A stretch of 11,742 nt of DNA from contig SXPW01000060.1 in the NCBI GenBank assembly GCA_005793785.1, positions 1 to 11,742 of the forward strand, written 5' to 3'. The position numbers were made by a program, and so were the translations under genes. This document shows positions 1 to 6,678 of the stretch, in pieces. Below the pieces are notes generated by a model. The model was not told the origin of the DNA. It saw nothing but the letters and a program-made list of their open reading frames with translations, and searched no databases. The stretch's first letter is position 1; each line of letters begins with the position of its first letter. The stretch is from Actinomycetota bacterium (GTDB lineage: Bacteria > Actinomycetota > Acidimicrobiia > Acidimicrobiales > Ilumatobacteraceae).

Positions 1-323
1 GCCCGACCGAGCGGGGTGGTGTTGAAGTACGTCTTGCCCGCCGTCGAAATGTGGAATGCGCCGCATTGCAGCGCCACGAGCCCCTCGTTCACGAGTTGTT
101 CGACACAGTCGATGACCCTGGCGATCTTTGCGCCGTATTCCTCCGCTCGTTTCGCGACCGCCGCAAGGTCCGGCTCGTCGGGCTGACCGAGATCGGCGGT
201 GAATGCGCAGGGAATTGCACCCTTCGACTTCATCCAGGCGACGGCGGCGGACGTATCGAGACCGCCGGAGAATGCGATGCCGATGCGCTCACCGACCGGC
301 AGCGAGGTGAGGACTCGGGTCAT
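1..323 (-). CDS. argG: Argininosuccinate synthase, N-terminal part (cut by window edge)
   Basis: Cytosolic enzyme of arginine biosynthesis that condenses citrulline and aspartate, using ATP, to argininosuccinate. The visible part is the first 107 residues; the gene runs off the left edge. The N-type ATP pyrophosphatase P-loop FSGGLDTS is at residues 18-25, followed by the family blocks FTADLGQPDE (41-50), LQCGAFH (85-91) and YFNTTPLGR (99-107). These blocks match the longer E. coli/Streptomyces ArgG class rather than the shorter class with AYSGGLDTS. The ATG at 323-321 overlaps the TGA of the upstream membrane protein (320-322) as ATGA. That points to one transcript and translational coupling, and it fixes the start. 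No separate promoter is evident. Confidence 0.95.
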   Translation of the reverse strand, partial: MTRVLTSLPVGERIGIAFSGGLDTSAAVAWMKSKGAIPCAFTADLGQPDEPDLAAVAKRAEEYGAKIARVIDCVEQLVNEGLVALQCGAFHISTAGKTYFNTTPLGR

Positions 324-721
324 GGTCGTGCCGCCAACGACACGAACGAAACGAGCAGCGCAATGCCGGCAACGACGAATTCCAAGAGTGCGACGCCAGG
401 TGCATTGGCGACGTCGCCGAGGGCCACCCCCACCAGCGCGACAACGCAGGCGAGATGGATGAAAATTGTGAATTTTCGCGGTCTTTGCGTGGCGATGAGA
501 CCCGCGATCGTGATGGCGAACGGCAGCGCCCACACCAACGGGAATCGTGGATTGGACTCCGGTCCGAGCCACCAGGCGGACTTGCCGATGTTGCGGCTCG
601 ACACGGCGATGGCCGCCTGACAGAGCATGATTCCCACCCAGCTGATGCTCGCCATCGCGCGCCACGGTTGTGCGTTGGTCGCGACGTTCACCGCATCAAG
701 GGTACCGAGCAGCGCGCTCAT
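320..721 (-). CDS. Small four-helix membrane protein of unknown function
   Basis: A 133-residue protein I do not recognise. Four hydrophobic segments are visible at about residues 25-42, 60-78, 84-103 and 107-130, joined by short polar loops. The longest loop follows the first helix and contains WWLGPESNPRFP (50-61), the most family-like stretch. There is no signal peptide, metal-binding cluster or catalytic motif. It ends in an ATGA overlap with argG, so the two are almost certainly co-transcribed and coupled; a role linked to arginine metabolism is only a guess from that. The ATG at 721-719 is chosen because the hydrophobic pattern starts shortly after it and a hexamer resembling a -10 box lies six bases upstream. 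The reading frame stays open upstream to 1594, antisense to the glycosyltransferase, but that part reads as non-coding. Confidence 0.8.
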   Translation of the reverse strand: MSALLGTLDAVNVATNAQPWRAMASISWVGIMLCQAAIAVSSRNIGKSAWWLGPESNPRFPLVWALPFAITIAGLIATQRPRKFTIFIHLACVVALVGVALGDVANAPGVALLEFVVAGIALLVSFVSLAARP

Positions 722-726
722 AGCCT
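721..726 (+). promoter_or_regulatory. Putative -10 box of the glycosyltransferase (leaderless)
   Basis: TAGCCT lies seven bases before the GTG start at 734, so transcription should begin at or next to the start codon. No convincing -35 is seen. The box overlaps the first base of the divergent membrane-protein gene (721). The same hexamer and spacing recur before the uvrD2-like gene, and a near-copy before pgi. Confidence 0.45.
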
Positions 727-727
727 G

Positions 728-733
728 ATTTTG
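728..733 (-). promoter_or_regulatory. Putative -10 box of the membrane protein-argG operon
   Basis: Read on the minus strand this is CAAAAT, one base off TAAAAT, and six bases before the ATG at 721. It suggests a leaderless transcript. It sits one base from the opposite-strand TAGCCT box and directly abuts the glycosyltransferase start codon. This is weaker than the TAGSCT sites because of the mismatch and the short spacing. Confidence 0.33.
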
Positions 734-1477
734 GTGCCTCACTTCGCCAAGTTGTCCATCTTTTTCCCGATGTGGAACGAAGAGCAGTACATTGCACGCG
801 CACTCGCCGCCGGTCATGACGTCGCCCGCGAACTGATGCAGTCCGGCGAGATCGCCGACTACGAATTGATCGTCGTCGATGACGCTTCGACCGATGCGAC
901 CCCGCGGCTCGCCGATGAAGCGGTGTCGGCCAACCCGAAAGTGCGGGTCGTGCACCATCCGATCAACCGCAAGTTGGGTGGATCGATGAAGTCGGGTTTT
1001 GCTGCCGCCACCGGCGACGTCATCGTGTACACCGATGCGGACCTTCCCTTCGACATGCTCGAACTGCACAAGGCGCTCCGACTGCTGCGAACCTACGAAG
1101 CCGACGTCGTCAGTGCGTACCGATTCGACCGAACCGACGAAGGACTTACTCGCGTGGTTTATTCGTCGCTGTACAACGCACTGGTACGGGTGCTCTTTGG
1201 TGTGCGGGTTCGTGACGTGAATTTCGCCTTCAAGGTGTGCCGAGCCTCGATCTTTCGGAACATCTCCCTGAAGAGCGAGGGTTCGTTCATCGACGCCGAA
1301 CTCATCGTGCGCGCAAAGAAGCTCGGTCACCCGATCGTGCAATTCGGCGTGGACTACTTCCCACGCACGCGCGGAGTCTCGACCTTGTCGTCCCCGTCGG
1401 TGATCGTGAAGATCCTCCGTGAGGCGTTCGCACTGCGACGTGAATTGAACGCCATCACGCCGGTCGCCAAGATCTAG
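734..1477 (+). CDS. Family 2 glycosyltransferase (polyprenyl-phosphate sugar transferase-like)
   Basis: A 247-residue GT-A fold enzyme that transfers a sugar from a nucleotide donor. Its layout resembles DPM1/polyprenyl-phosphate mannosyl- or glucosyltransferases, which act at the inner membrane face. The N-terminal strand FFPMWNEE (10-17) is followed by the nucleotide-binding VVDDAS (47-52), the N78-R-K-L-G-G-S region, and the metal-binding YTDADLP at 99-105. A later segment contains R-D-V-N-F-A-F-K, typical of the acceptor side of this family. No C-terminal membrane helices are present, so it is a soluble or peripheral catalytic domain. GTG 734 is chosen because it lies just before the conserved first strand and seven bases after TAGCCT; TTG 731 is the alternative. 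The stop is four bases before the L,D-transpeptidase start, suggesting an envelope operon. Donor and acceptor cannot be told from sequence. Confidence 0.88.
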   Translation: MPHFAKLSIFFPMWNEEQYIARALAAGHDVARELMQSGEIADYELIVVDDASTDATPRLADEAVSANPKVRVVHHPINRKLGGSMKSGFAAATGDVIVYTDADLPFDMLELHKALRLLRTYEADVVSAYRFDRTDEGLTRVVYSSLYNALVRVLFGVRVRDVNFAFKVCRASIFRNISLKSEGSFIDAELIVRAKKLGHPIVQFGVDYFPRTRGVSTLSSPSVIVKILREAFALRRELNAITPVAKI

Positions 1478-1481
1478 TCCC

Positions 1482-2531
1482 GTGTCGTCCCCACACTTCA
1501 CTCCGCGGAGCAACGCGCGAACCCTCGGTGTTTCTGCTGCATTGGTGATGGCGGTCATGGTGGTGGTGGCGTTGGCGGTGGAACGAGGCGCCAATGACGG
1601 CGATGGTCAACCGCAACCGACGTCGACTACCGCCCAAGTCGCCACGCCGTCGTTACCGCCGATCGATCGTGAGTTGACCGAAGGTGTGCAGGGGGAGGAC
1701 GTCCGCAATCTGCAGACTCGTTTGGCCGAACTGAAATTTGCACCGGGTCCGATCGACGGCGTCTACGGGCGGGCAACCGTGCAGGCGGTATGGGCGTTCG
1801 AGAAGTTGGTCATGAAAGTTCCGCGTGAGGAGGCGACCGGGGTGGTCACTCCGCAGATGTGGGACGTGTTGCGTGGCGACGTGCAAATCCTGCCGCGTCG
1901 CAACGCCGATACGCCCCGTCATGCCGAGGTGTACCTGCAGGAACAGGTCATCGTCACGTTCCTTGGTGGACGACCGAGTCTGATTTCGCACATGTCGAGT
2001 GGGGACGGCCAACCATGGTGCGAGGAGGTGATCATCGATCCAGGCGAGGAGGGCAACGACAGTCCAGAACAAATCGCCAAGGCCGAGCAAGTGAAACTCG
2101 GGGTCTGCGGGGAATCGGTGACCCCCGGCGGCATCTTCACGTTCTACAAACGATCGACGGGCACTCGCGAAACGAAACTCGGAACCTTGTACAACCCCGT
2201 GTATTTCAATGCGGGTATCGCCGTGCACGGTGCGATCCTCGTGCCGTTGAAGCCGGCGTCGCACGGTTGCATTCGAATTCCGATGTCGGTCGCGACGGTA
2301 TTCCCGTCGATGGTGCAGTATCGCGACCGTATCTACGTGTTCGATGGGGTGAAGGAGCCCGAGCAGTACGGTTCGCCGCTCCCTCCAGCCGACCGACCCG
2401 ACCCCAATTACACGACCGTGCCCACCTCCACCACGTTGCCCGTCGGCACGAGCGTTCCGACGGTCACCACGTTGCCCGGGTCGCCGTCGACGATCGTCGG
2501 CTCCTCCGGCGTGACCACCACCTTGCCGTGA
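1482..2531 (+). CDS. L,D-transpeptidase (YkuD) with peptidoglycan-binding domain
   Basis: A 349-residue cell-wall enzyme expected to make 3-3 cross-links in peptidoglycan or attach proteins to it, acting outside the membrane. A short basic N-terminus precedes one hydrophobic segment (about 16-34), a signal anchor. Then come a Thr/Pro linker, a PG_binding_1 domain (about 66-130, with V-R-N-L-Q-T-R-L and G-P-I-D-G-V-Y-G) and a YkuD domain (about 140-290). The catalytic motif is intact: H249 in VHGAI and S260-H-G-C263-I-R. The YkuD domain has an insertion between about residues 170 and 212 carrying Cys180 and Cys209, which could form a disulfide outside the cell. The last 40 or so residues are low-complexity Thr/Pro/Ser with TTLP repeats, as in wall-spanning linkers. 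GTG 1482 lies four bases after the glycosyltransferase stop, so the genes are probably co-transcribed. Confidence 0.93.
   Translation: MSSPHFTPRSNARTLGVSAALVMAVMVVVALAVERGANDGDGQPQPTSTTAQVATPSLPPIDRELTEGVQGEDVRNLQTRLAELKFAPGPIDGVYGRATVQAVWAFEKLVMKVPREEATGVVTPQMWDVLRGDVQILPRRNADTPRHAEVYLQEQVIVTFLGGRPSLISHMSSGDGQPWCEEVIIDPGEEGNDSPEQIAKAEQVKLGVCGESVTPGGIFTFYKRSTGTRETKLGTLYNPVYFNAGIAVHGAILVPLKPASHGCIRIPMSVATVFPSMVQYRDRIYVFDGVKEPEQYGSPLPPADRPDPNYTTVPTSTTLPVGTSVPTVTTLPGSPSTIVGSSGVTTTLP
2429..2478 (+). repeat. Two 14-bp direct repeats encoding the TTLP tail
   Basis: CACCACGTTGCCCG occurs at 2429-2442 and again at 2465-2478, exactly 36 bp (12 codons) apart. A degenerate third copy encodes the TTLP end near 2515-2528. 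This looks like a slippage- or duplication-prone coding repeat in the extracellular tail of the transpeptidase, not a regulatory element. Confidence 0.55.
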
Positions 2532-2534
2532 CAT

Positions 2535-2540
2535 CATGAT
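2535..2540 (+). promoter_or_regulatory. Weak putative -10 box before the alpha/beta hydrolase
   Basis: CATGAT is one base off TATGAT and six bases before GTG 2547. It lies in a perfect 10-bp palindrome, CATCATGATG (2532-2541), which begins immediately after the transpeptidase stop. It may give the hydrolase its own leaderless start, or it may be chance, because the gene can also be read from the upstream transcript. Confidence 0.22.
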
Positions 2541-2546
2541 GGTGGG

Positions 2547-3452
2547 GTGACCATGTCAACAAAGGTGCCGTACGACGAATTCTCCATGTTCCACGAGAAC
2601 ATTGCCGAGTACGAACTGAACGTGTCGGCGCATCCAATCGTGACGCGCACCGCCGTGACGCTCGAAGACGGGCGATCGTTGAGTGCCTTGCGGTGGGGTA
2701 CTTCGGCGCCCAAGGCCGTGCTCGTGCACGGCAGCGCACAGAACGCGCACACATGGGACACGGTCTGCCTGGCGCTCGGCGAACCAATCCTGGCGATCGA
2801 TCTACCCGGCCACGGTCACTCCTCGTGGCGTGACGACGGTGACTACACGCCGCGCGCACTTGCCTTCGACATCGCGGTAGTGATCGAGAAACTCGCGCCG
2901 ACGGCCGCCGTGGTGTGCGGGATGTCGCTCGGGGGATTGACGACGTTGTCGCTGGCGTATCAGCGTCCGGACTTGGTGTCACGGCTGGTCATGGTGGACA
3001 TCACTCCGGGAGTGACGCCGGAGAAGTCCAAGTCGATCACCGATTTCGTGAACGGCCCGCAGAGTTTCGCCAGTCTCGATGATCTTCTCGCGCGAACCAT
3101 CGAACACAATCCGACGCGTAGCCGGTCATCGTTGCAGCGCGGCATTCTGCACAACGCCCGACAATTGGACGACCTCAGTTGGGTGTGGCGCTACGACCGT
3201 CGAGGTCACCCGCGACGCGACCCGGGTACCAGCATCGCGGCAGGAATGTGGGACATGATCGAGCGCCTGCACTGCCCGGTCACGCTGGTGCGCGGTGGGG
3301 TGTCTCCGGTGGTCGATGATGCCGATGTCGCTGAACTGCGACGTCGACGACCGGATTCGGTGGTGCATGTCGTCGAGGGTGCCGGTCACAGCGTGCAAGG
3401 CGATCGACCGCGAGAGATGGCGACGATCCTGCGGGGCGAACTCGGGGCATGA
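2547..3452 (+). CDS. Alpha/beta hydrolase
   Basis: A 301-residue cytosolic alpha/beta-hydrolase-fold enzyme; the substrate is unknown. The oxyanion loop VLVHGSAQNAHTW (about 58-70) and the DLPGHGHSSW turn are clear. The nucleophile elbow is G-M-S127-L-G-G, and the catalytic His is H281 in GAGHSVQGDRP. The acid is less clear: the usual position after strand 6 reads RGGVSPVVDDADV, with Pro where a Ser-Asp pair is common, so one of the following Asp residues or another position must serve. GTG 2547 (GTGACCATG) is taken as the start; ATG 2553 is two codons downstream with a GGGG stretch before it and is equally possible. The gene begins 15 bp after the transpeptidase stop, probably in the same operon. 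A proteolytic or cell-wall role is not indicated. Confidence 0.9.
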   Translation: MTMSTKVPYDEFSMFHENIAEYELNVSAHPIVTRTAVTLEDGRSLSALRWGTSAPKAVLVHGSAQNAHTWDTVCLALGEPILAIDLPGHGHSSWRDDGDYTPRALAFDIAVVIEKLAPTAAVVCGMSLGGLTTLSLAYQRPDLVSRLVMVDITPGVTPEKSKSITDFVNGPQSFASLDDLLARTIEHNPTRSRSSLQRGILHNARQLDDLSWVWRYDRRGHPRRDPGTSIAAGMWDMIERLHCPVTLVRGGVSPVVDDADVAELRRRRPDSVVHVVEGAGHSVQGDRPREMATILRGELGA

Positions 3453-3460
3453 CCCCCTCC

Positions 3461-3475
3461 GACTCGGCTCGAGTC
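3461..3475. repeat. Inverted repeat upstream of tetR, possible operator
   Basis: GACTCG-GCT-CGAGTC has perfect 6-bp arms and a 3-bp centre. It lies in the 49-bp gap between the hydrolase and the TetR gene, covering the place where a -35 would sit relative to the TATCGT box. This suits an autoregulatory operator. It could also be a weak hairpin at the end of the upstream operon, but no T-tract follows. Confidence 0.4.
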
Positions 3476-3487
3476 TCGTAGGTGTCC

Positions 3488-3493
3488 TATCGT
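3488..3493 (+). promoter_or_regulatory. Putative -10 box of the TetR-family gene
   Basis: TATCGT fits the TANNNT pattern and ends eight bases before ATG 3502, consistent with a leaderless or nearly leaderless transcript. There is no Shine-Dalgarno sequence between it and the start. Confidence 0.4.
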
Positions 3494-3501
3494 CGGTGCG
3501 C

Positions 3502-4125
3502 ATGACGCGTCGCCTTGGTCGTCCCTGCCAGAGCGATGCCGAAGACACGCGAGTACGAATCATCCGCGAGGCACGACTCGCCTTCACCACACGTGGATAC
3601 GACAACACCACGAACCGGGAGATCTCGGCCGGCGCGGGAATTACCGCCGCGGCGATCTACCACTACTTTCCCTCGAAGATCGATCTTTTCGTCGCGGTTT
3701 TCGAGGACGTGCAGTCGAAGGTGTATGACGCATTCGATGCGGCCGTTGCAAAGCAGGAGACCTTCCTCGAGAAGTTCGACACGCTGTTCGACACGATGAT
3801 GGATCTCGGAGACGATGATCCGATGCTCGCGAGTTTCGTTGTGGGTGTGGTGACCGAGGCGGAACATCATCCCGATTTGAGAAACGCGCTTCGGCAGGTC
3901 ATTCCGCGCAACCAATCGTTCCTGACGAATCTCTGCCTCGAGGCGAAGGAGCGCGGGGAACTGCCCGAGGCTCTACCCGTTCAAACCGCGGTCGATGTGA
4001 TCTCGGGAGTTCTCGGAGGTTTCGCACGACTCTCCGTCACGGTGCGCGATCGGAAACGACTTCGTTCGGTCGCGAAGGTGTACAAGAACATGGCGCGTAG
4101 CGCACTCTCGCGAACGAGCCTGTAG
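3502..4125 (+). CDS. TetR-family transcriptional regulator
   Basis: A 207-residue one-component repressor-type regulator. The N-terminal TetR DNA-binding domain is complete. Helix 1 holds RVRIIREARLAF (about 17-28), followed by RGYDNTTNREISAGAGI (31-47) and the recognition region TAAAIYHYFPSK (48-59). The all-helical C-terminal ligand and dimer domain extends to the end with no recognisable ligand signature. ATG 3502 is preferred over the in-frame GTG 3496 because the latter almost touches the -10 box and the family start is typically 10-20 residues before helix 1. The target is unknown. The inverted repeat at 3461-3475 suggests autoregulation, and the upstream hydrolase operon or the convergent permease are possible targets. 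It ends nine bases from the permease stop, with no obvious terminator between them. Confidence 0.92.
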   Translation: MTRRLGRPCQSDAEDTRVRIIREARLAFTTRGYDNTTNREISAGAGITAAAIYHYFPSKIDLFVAVFEDVQSKVYDAFDAAVAKQETFLEKFDTLFDTMMDLGDDDPMLASFVVGVVTEAEHHPDLRNALRQVIPRNQSFLTNLCLEAKERGELPEALPVQTAVDVISGVLGGFARLSVTVRDRKRLRSVAKVYKNMARSALSRTSL

Positions 4126-4134
4126 CCCGACGAA

Positions 4135-5043
4135 TTACGACGACGCCGAGCGGGCGGACACGCGGTTGCGCAGCGTGTCGCTGAGCGAGAACAGCAAGCC
4201 GATCCATACCAGAAGGAATCCAGCGAAACGAGCGGAGTCGAGCTGTTCGTCGTAGGCCAGCCATCCGAGCAGGAAGTTGATGACGGGTACGAGGTATTGC
4301 AATGGCCCGATCAACGTGAGTGGAAGTCGCAATGCCGAGTGGGCGAACAATAGGAGTGGTACTGCAGTGATCAACCCGGTGAAGAGCACCAGCACGATTT
4401 CGGTCGTCGATGCGGTGGCTGGTATGCCTGCGTCACGCGAGAAACTCCAGGCGACCAGAAGCACCGCCGGCGGCAACAGCACGATGGTCTCCGCGGTGAG
4501 GCTCTCCACTGGCTTCAGTGGCACCTGCTTCTTCAACAGTCCGTATGCCGCCCACGATGCGGCGATGGCCAAGGCGATGACCGGTGGCCTGCCGTAGGAG
4601 ACGGTGAGCACCGCGACGGCGGCGACGGCAAACACGAGTGCAATCCGTTGTTTCGAGCGCAAGTGTTCGCCGAGGACGAATACGCCGATTACCGAAGTCA
4701 AGAGCGGCGCGATGAAGTAGCCGAGCGCCGTTTCCATCACGTGCTCGTTGACCACCGCCCACACGTAGAGGGTCCAGTTGGTCACGAGCAGTACGGCCGC
4801 CATGCTCACGCGAAGCAGCATTCGCGGCTGGGTGAGCGCTGCGATGACCGGCTTCATGCTTCGTTGCACGGTGACAACCGCCAACAACAACACCACTGCG
4901 GTGACGATGCGCCAGCCAATCAATTCGAATGCGTCGAAGTCGTCGAGCAACTTCCAATAGATGGTGATGATTCCCCACATCAAGTACGCGGAGAGACCGC
5001 TCATCACGCCGGCACGTGCGTGCTGTGCCGAACCGTCACTCAT
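4135..5043 (-). CDS. rarD: EamA/RarD-type drug/metabolite permease
   Basis: A 302-residue inner-membrane protein of the drug/metabolite transporter superfamily. About ten hydrophobic helices are arranged as two EamA repeats. The start of the first repeat, SGLSAYLMWGIITIYWKLL (about 15-33), and the R-P repeat turn followed by NWTLYVWAVVNEHVMETALGYF are highly characteristic of the RarD subgroup, as are LIGPLQYLVPVINFLLG and F-x-L-V-W-I-G-L near the C-terminus. Members are called chloramphenicol-sensitivity proteins, but their natural substrate is not settled. The first residues before the helix are short and polar, as usual. ATG 5043 follows a TAGGGT hexamer by 11 bases. The gene is divergent from pgi and convergent with tetR. 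Confidence 0.93.
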   Translation of the reverse strand: MSDGSAQHARAGVMSGLSAYLMWGIITIYWKLLDDFDAFELIGWRIVTAVVLLLAVVTVQRSMKPVIAALTQPRMLLRVSMAAVLLVTNWTLYVWAVVNEHVMETALGYFIAPLLTSVIGVFVLGEHLRSKQRIALVFAVAAVAVLTVSYGRPPVIALAIAASWAAYGLLKKQVPLKPVESLTAETIVLLPPAVLLVAWSFSRDAGIPATASTTEIVLVLFTGLITAVPLLLFAHSALRLPLTLIGPLQYLVPVINFLLGWLAYDEQLDSARFAGFLLVWIGLLFSLSDTLRNRVSARSASS

Positions 5044-5054
5044 GCCAACGACCG

Positions 5055-5060
5055 ACCCTA
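5055..5060 (-). promoter_or_regulatory. Putative -10 box of the RarD-like permease gene
   Basis: On the minus strand TAGGGT ends 11 bases before ATG 5043, so the predicted leader would be only a few bases long. It shares the 40-bp intergenic region with the opposite-strand pgi promoter. Confidence 0.33.
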
Positions 5061-5070
5061 ATCACTTCGG

Positions 5071-5076
5071 TAGGCT
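5071..5076 (+). promoter_or_regulatory. Putative -10 box of pgi (leaderless)
   Basis: TAGGCT is exactly seven bases before GTG 5084, the same geometry as at the glycosyltransferase and the uvrD2-like gene. It supports GTG 5084 as the start over ATG 5087 and over the open frame that continues upstream to 4961. Confidence 0.45.
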
Positions 5077-5083
5077 CAACTCA

Positions 5084-6661
5084 GTGATGAGCGACGCTCG
5101 CAGCGTGCCAGACCACCTCGCAGCGCTCGCCGAATCCCTTCGATCGGCTTCGCTGCGCGAATTGTTCGCCTCGGACCCGCAACGTGCGGAATGGCTCTCC
5201 CGCAAGGTGCAACTCGGAGACTCCGAGCTGCTGGTCGACTTCTCGAAGCAGACTTTGAATCGCGACGTGGTCGACGCACTGGTGGCGGAGGCCGAGACTC
5301 GCGGAGTGCGGCGATTGCTCGCCGACATGATCGCCGGAAGAGCAATCAACTCCACCGAGAACCGTGCGGTCACGCACATGGCCATGCGAGCAAGCAGCGA
5401 GGCCACTGCGCCGATCGAACTGCAAACGACTGCCGCCGACATGATTCGGCATCTGGACGCTGTCGTCGCCGCTGTGTCGAAGTCGATCACCCATGTGGTG
5501 AACATCGGCATCGGAGGTAGCGACCTTGGTCCCGCGCTGTTGTGCGATGCGTTGGGTGCCATGCGCCCCGCTGCTCGCGAGGTGCGATTCGTCTCCAATA
5601 TCGATCCGGTCGACCTCGACCGTGCACTGGTTGGGTTGACCGCACGTCACACCATATTCATCGTGTGCTCGAAGTCGTTCGGTACCGGTGAGACGCTGGC
5701 CAACGCCCGGCGTGCGCGCGCCTGGCTGGTTGCCGGCGGTGTCACGGCGGTGGCAGACCACGTGATAGCGGTGACGGCCCAGCCCGAACGCATCGCGGCG
5801 ACCGGCCTCGAAGTGGGTCACGTGCTCTCGATGCCCGACAGCGTCGGGGGAAGATATTCGGTGTCTTCGGCGGTGTCGGTATCGGTGGCGCTCGCCTTCG
5901 GCAGCGGTGCACTACGCGAGATTCGCGACGGCATGCGCATGATGGACGAACACTTCGTCACCGCTCCGATGCATGACAACGCCCCGATGTTGCTCGGTCT
6001 GATCTGGTGGTGGAACGCAACGGTGCTCGGTCACCCGAGTGTGGCGGTGGTGCCGTACTCGCGGGTCCTCGGGCTCCTGCCGGGTTACCTCCAACAGCTC
6101 ATCATGGAGAGCAACGGCAAATCGGTCGATCGCAGCGGATCGCCGGTGTCGACGACATCGCCCGTGGTGTGGGGATCCATCGGCACCAACGCCCAACACG
6201 CCTTCTTCCAACTGTTGCACCAAGGCACCCACGTGGTCCCCGTCGACTTCGTCTCCCACAGTGCATCATTGGGCTCCGCCGAGCATGATCATGATGCGCT
6301 GGTGGCGAACATGTTCGCCCAAGCACAGGCGCTCGCCTTCGGCGTGGCGCAGGGTGAGGTCGGTGGCGAGCCGTCGTTGCGTGCGCACCGCGCCACACCC
6401 GGCAACCGTCCGAGCACGACGATGTTGTTTTCGCGCCTGACCCCGGGCGCGATTGGGGCCCTGGTGGCGTTGTACGAACACGCCACCTTCGTGCAAGGGG
6501 CGATGTGGAATGTGAACAGTTTCGATCAGTGGGGTGTCGAATTGGGAAAGAGCCTCGCCGTGCAGGTGCTGGCGGACATGAACGGCACACCGTCGGCCAG
6601 TCACGATGCGTCCACCAAGCGACTCCTCGAGCAACATCGCTCGTGGCGTAACGAGCGCTGA
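5084..6661 (+). CDS. pgi: Glucose-6-phosphate isomerase
   Basis: A 525-residue cytosolic enzyme interconverting glucose 6-phosphate and fructose 6-phosphate in glycolysis and gluconeogenesis. Family blocks are in order: NIGIGGSDLGP, the phosphate-binding CSKSFGTGETLAN (E203), the signature around VGGRYS with R257, the catalytic Glu in MESNGK (E342), the ring-opening His in LLHQGT (H379), and the Lys in SFDQWGVELGK (K489). All catalytic residues are present. The common GGRYSxWSAIG pattern here reads GGRYSVSSAVS, a mild deviation. Length is close to the E. coli enzyme but with a shorter N-terminus. Either GTG 5084 or the adjacent ATG 5087 could start translation; GTG fits the promoter spacing. 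The stop is 17 bases before pafB. Confidence 0.97.
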   Translation: MMSDARSVPDHLAALAESLRSASLRELFASDPQRAEWLSRKVQLGDSELLVDFSKQTLNRDVVDALVAEAETRGVRRLLADMIAGRAINSTENRAVTHMAMRASSEATAPIELQTTAADMIRHLDAVVAAVSKSITHVVNIGIGGSDLGPALLCDALGAMRPAAREVRFVSNIDPVDLDRALVGLTARHTIFIVCSKSFGTGETLANARRARAWLVAGGVTAVADHVIAVTAQPERIAATGLEVGHVLSMPDSVGGRYSVSSAVSVSVALAFGSGALREIRDGMRMMDEHFVTAPMHDNAPMLLGLIWWWNATVLGHPSVAVVPYSRVLGLLPGYLQQLIMESNGKSVDRSGSPVSTTSPVVWGSIGTNAQHAFFQLLHQGTHVVPVDFVSHSASLGSAEHDHDALVANMFAQAQALAFGVAQGEVGGEPSLRAHRATPGNRPSTTMLFSRLTPGAIGALVALYEHATFVQGAMWNVNSFDQWGVELGKSLAVQVLADMNGTPSASHDASTKRLLEQHRSWRNER

Positions 6662-6662
6662 C

Positions 6663-6668
6663 TACACT
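6663..6668 (+). promoter_or_regulatory. Putative -10 box of pafBC
   Basis: TACACT lies in the 17-bp gap after pgi, one base beyond its stop, and ends ten bases before GTG 6679. It fits TANNNT and suggests a promoter for pafBC separate from pgi read-through, with a very short leader. Confidence 0.33.
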
Positions 6669-6678
6669 CGGAAGCCCC

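Noticed and set aside
722..1594. Long open minus-strand frame upstream of the membrane protein, making a 424-residue protein.
   Set aside because: It lies antisense to a clear glycosyltransferase, reads as His/Arg-rich low-quality protein with no motif, and only the part after ATG 721 has a membrane-protein pattern.
2532..2541. Palindrome CATCATGATG as a regulator-binding site.
   Set aside because: Ten bases is short, it consists of simple ATG/CAT triplets, and no second copy or matching regulator was seen. It is kept only as part of a weak -10 call.
4126..4134. Terminator between tetR and the RarD-like permease gene.
   Set aside because: The gap is nine bases and I see no stable inverted repeat or T-tract across the two gene ends.
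4961..5083. N-terminal extension of pgi from ATG 4961.
   Set aside because: It would overlap the start of the divergent permease gene by about 80 bp, adds residues unlike the family, and ignores the TAGGCT-GTG layout at 5071-5086.
5081..5821. A 246-codon minus-strand frame opposite the start of pgi.
   Set aside because: The glucose-6-phosphate isomerase frame is unambiguous here, and the mirror frame shows no motif.
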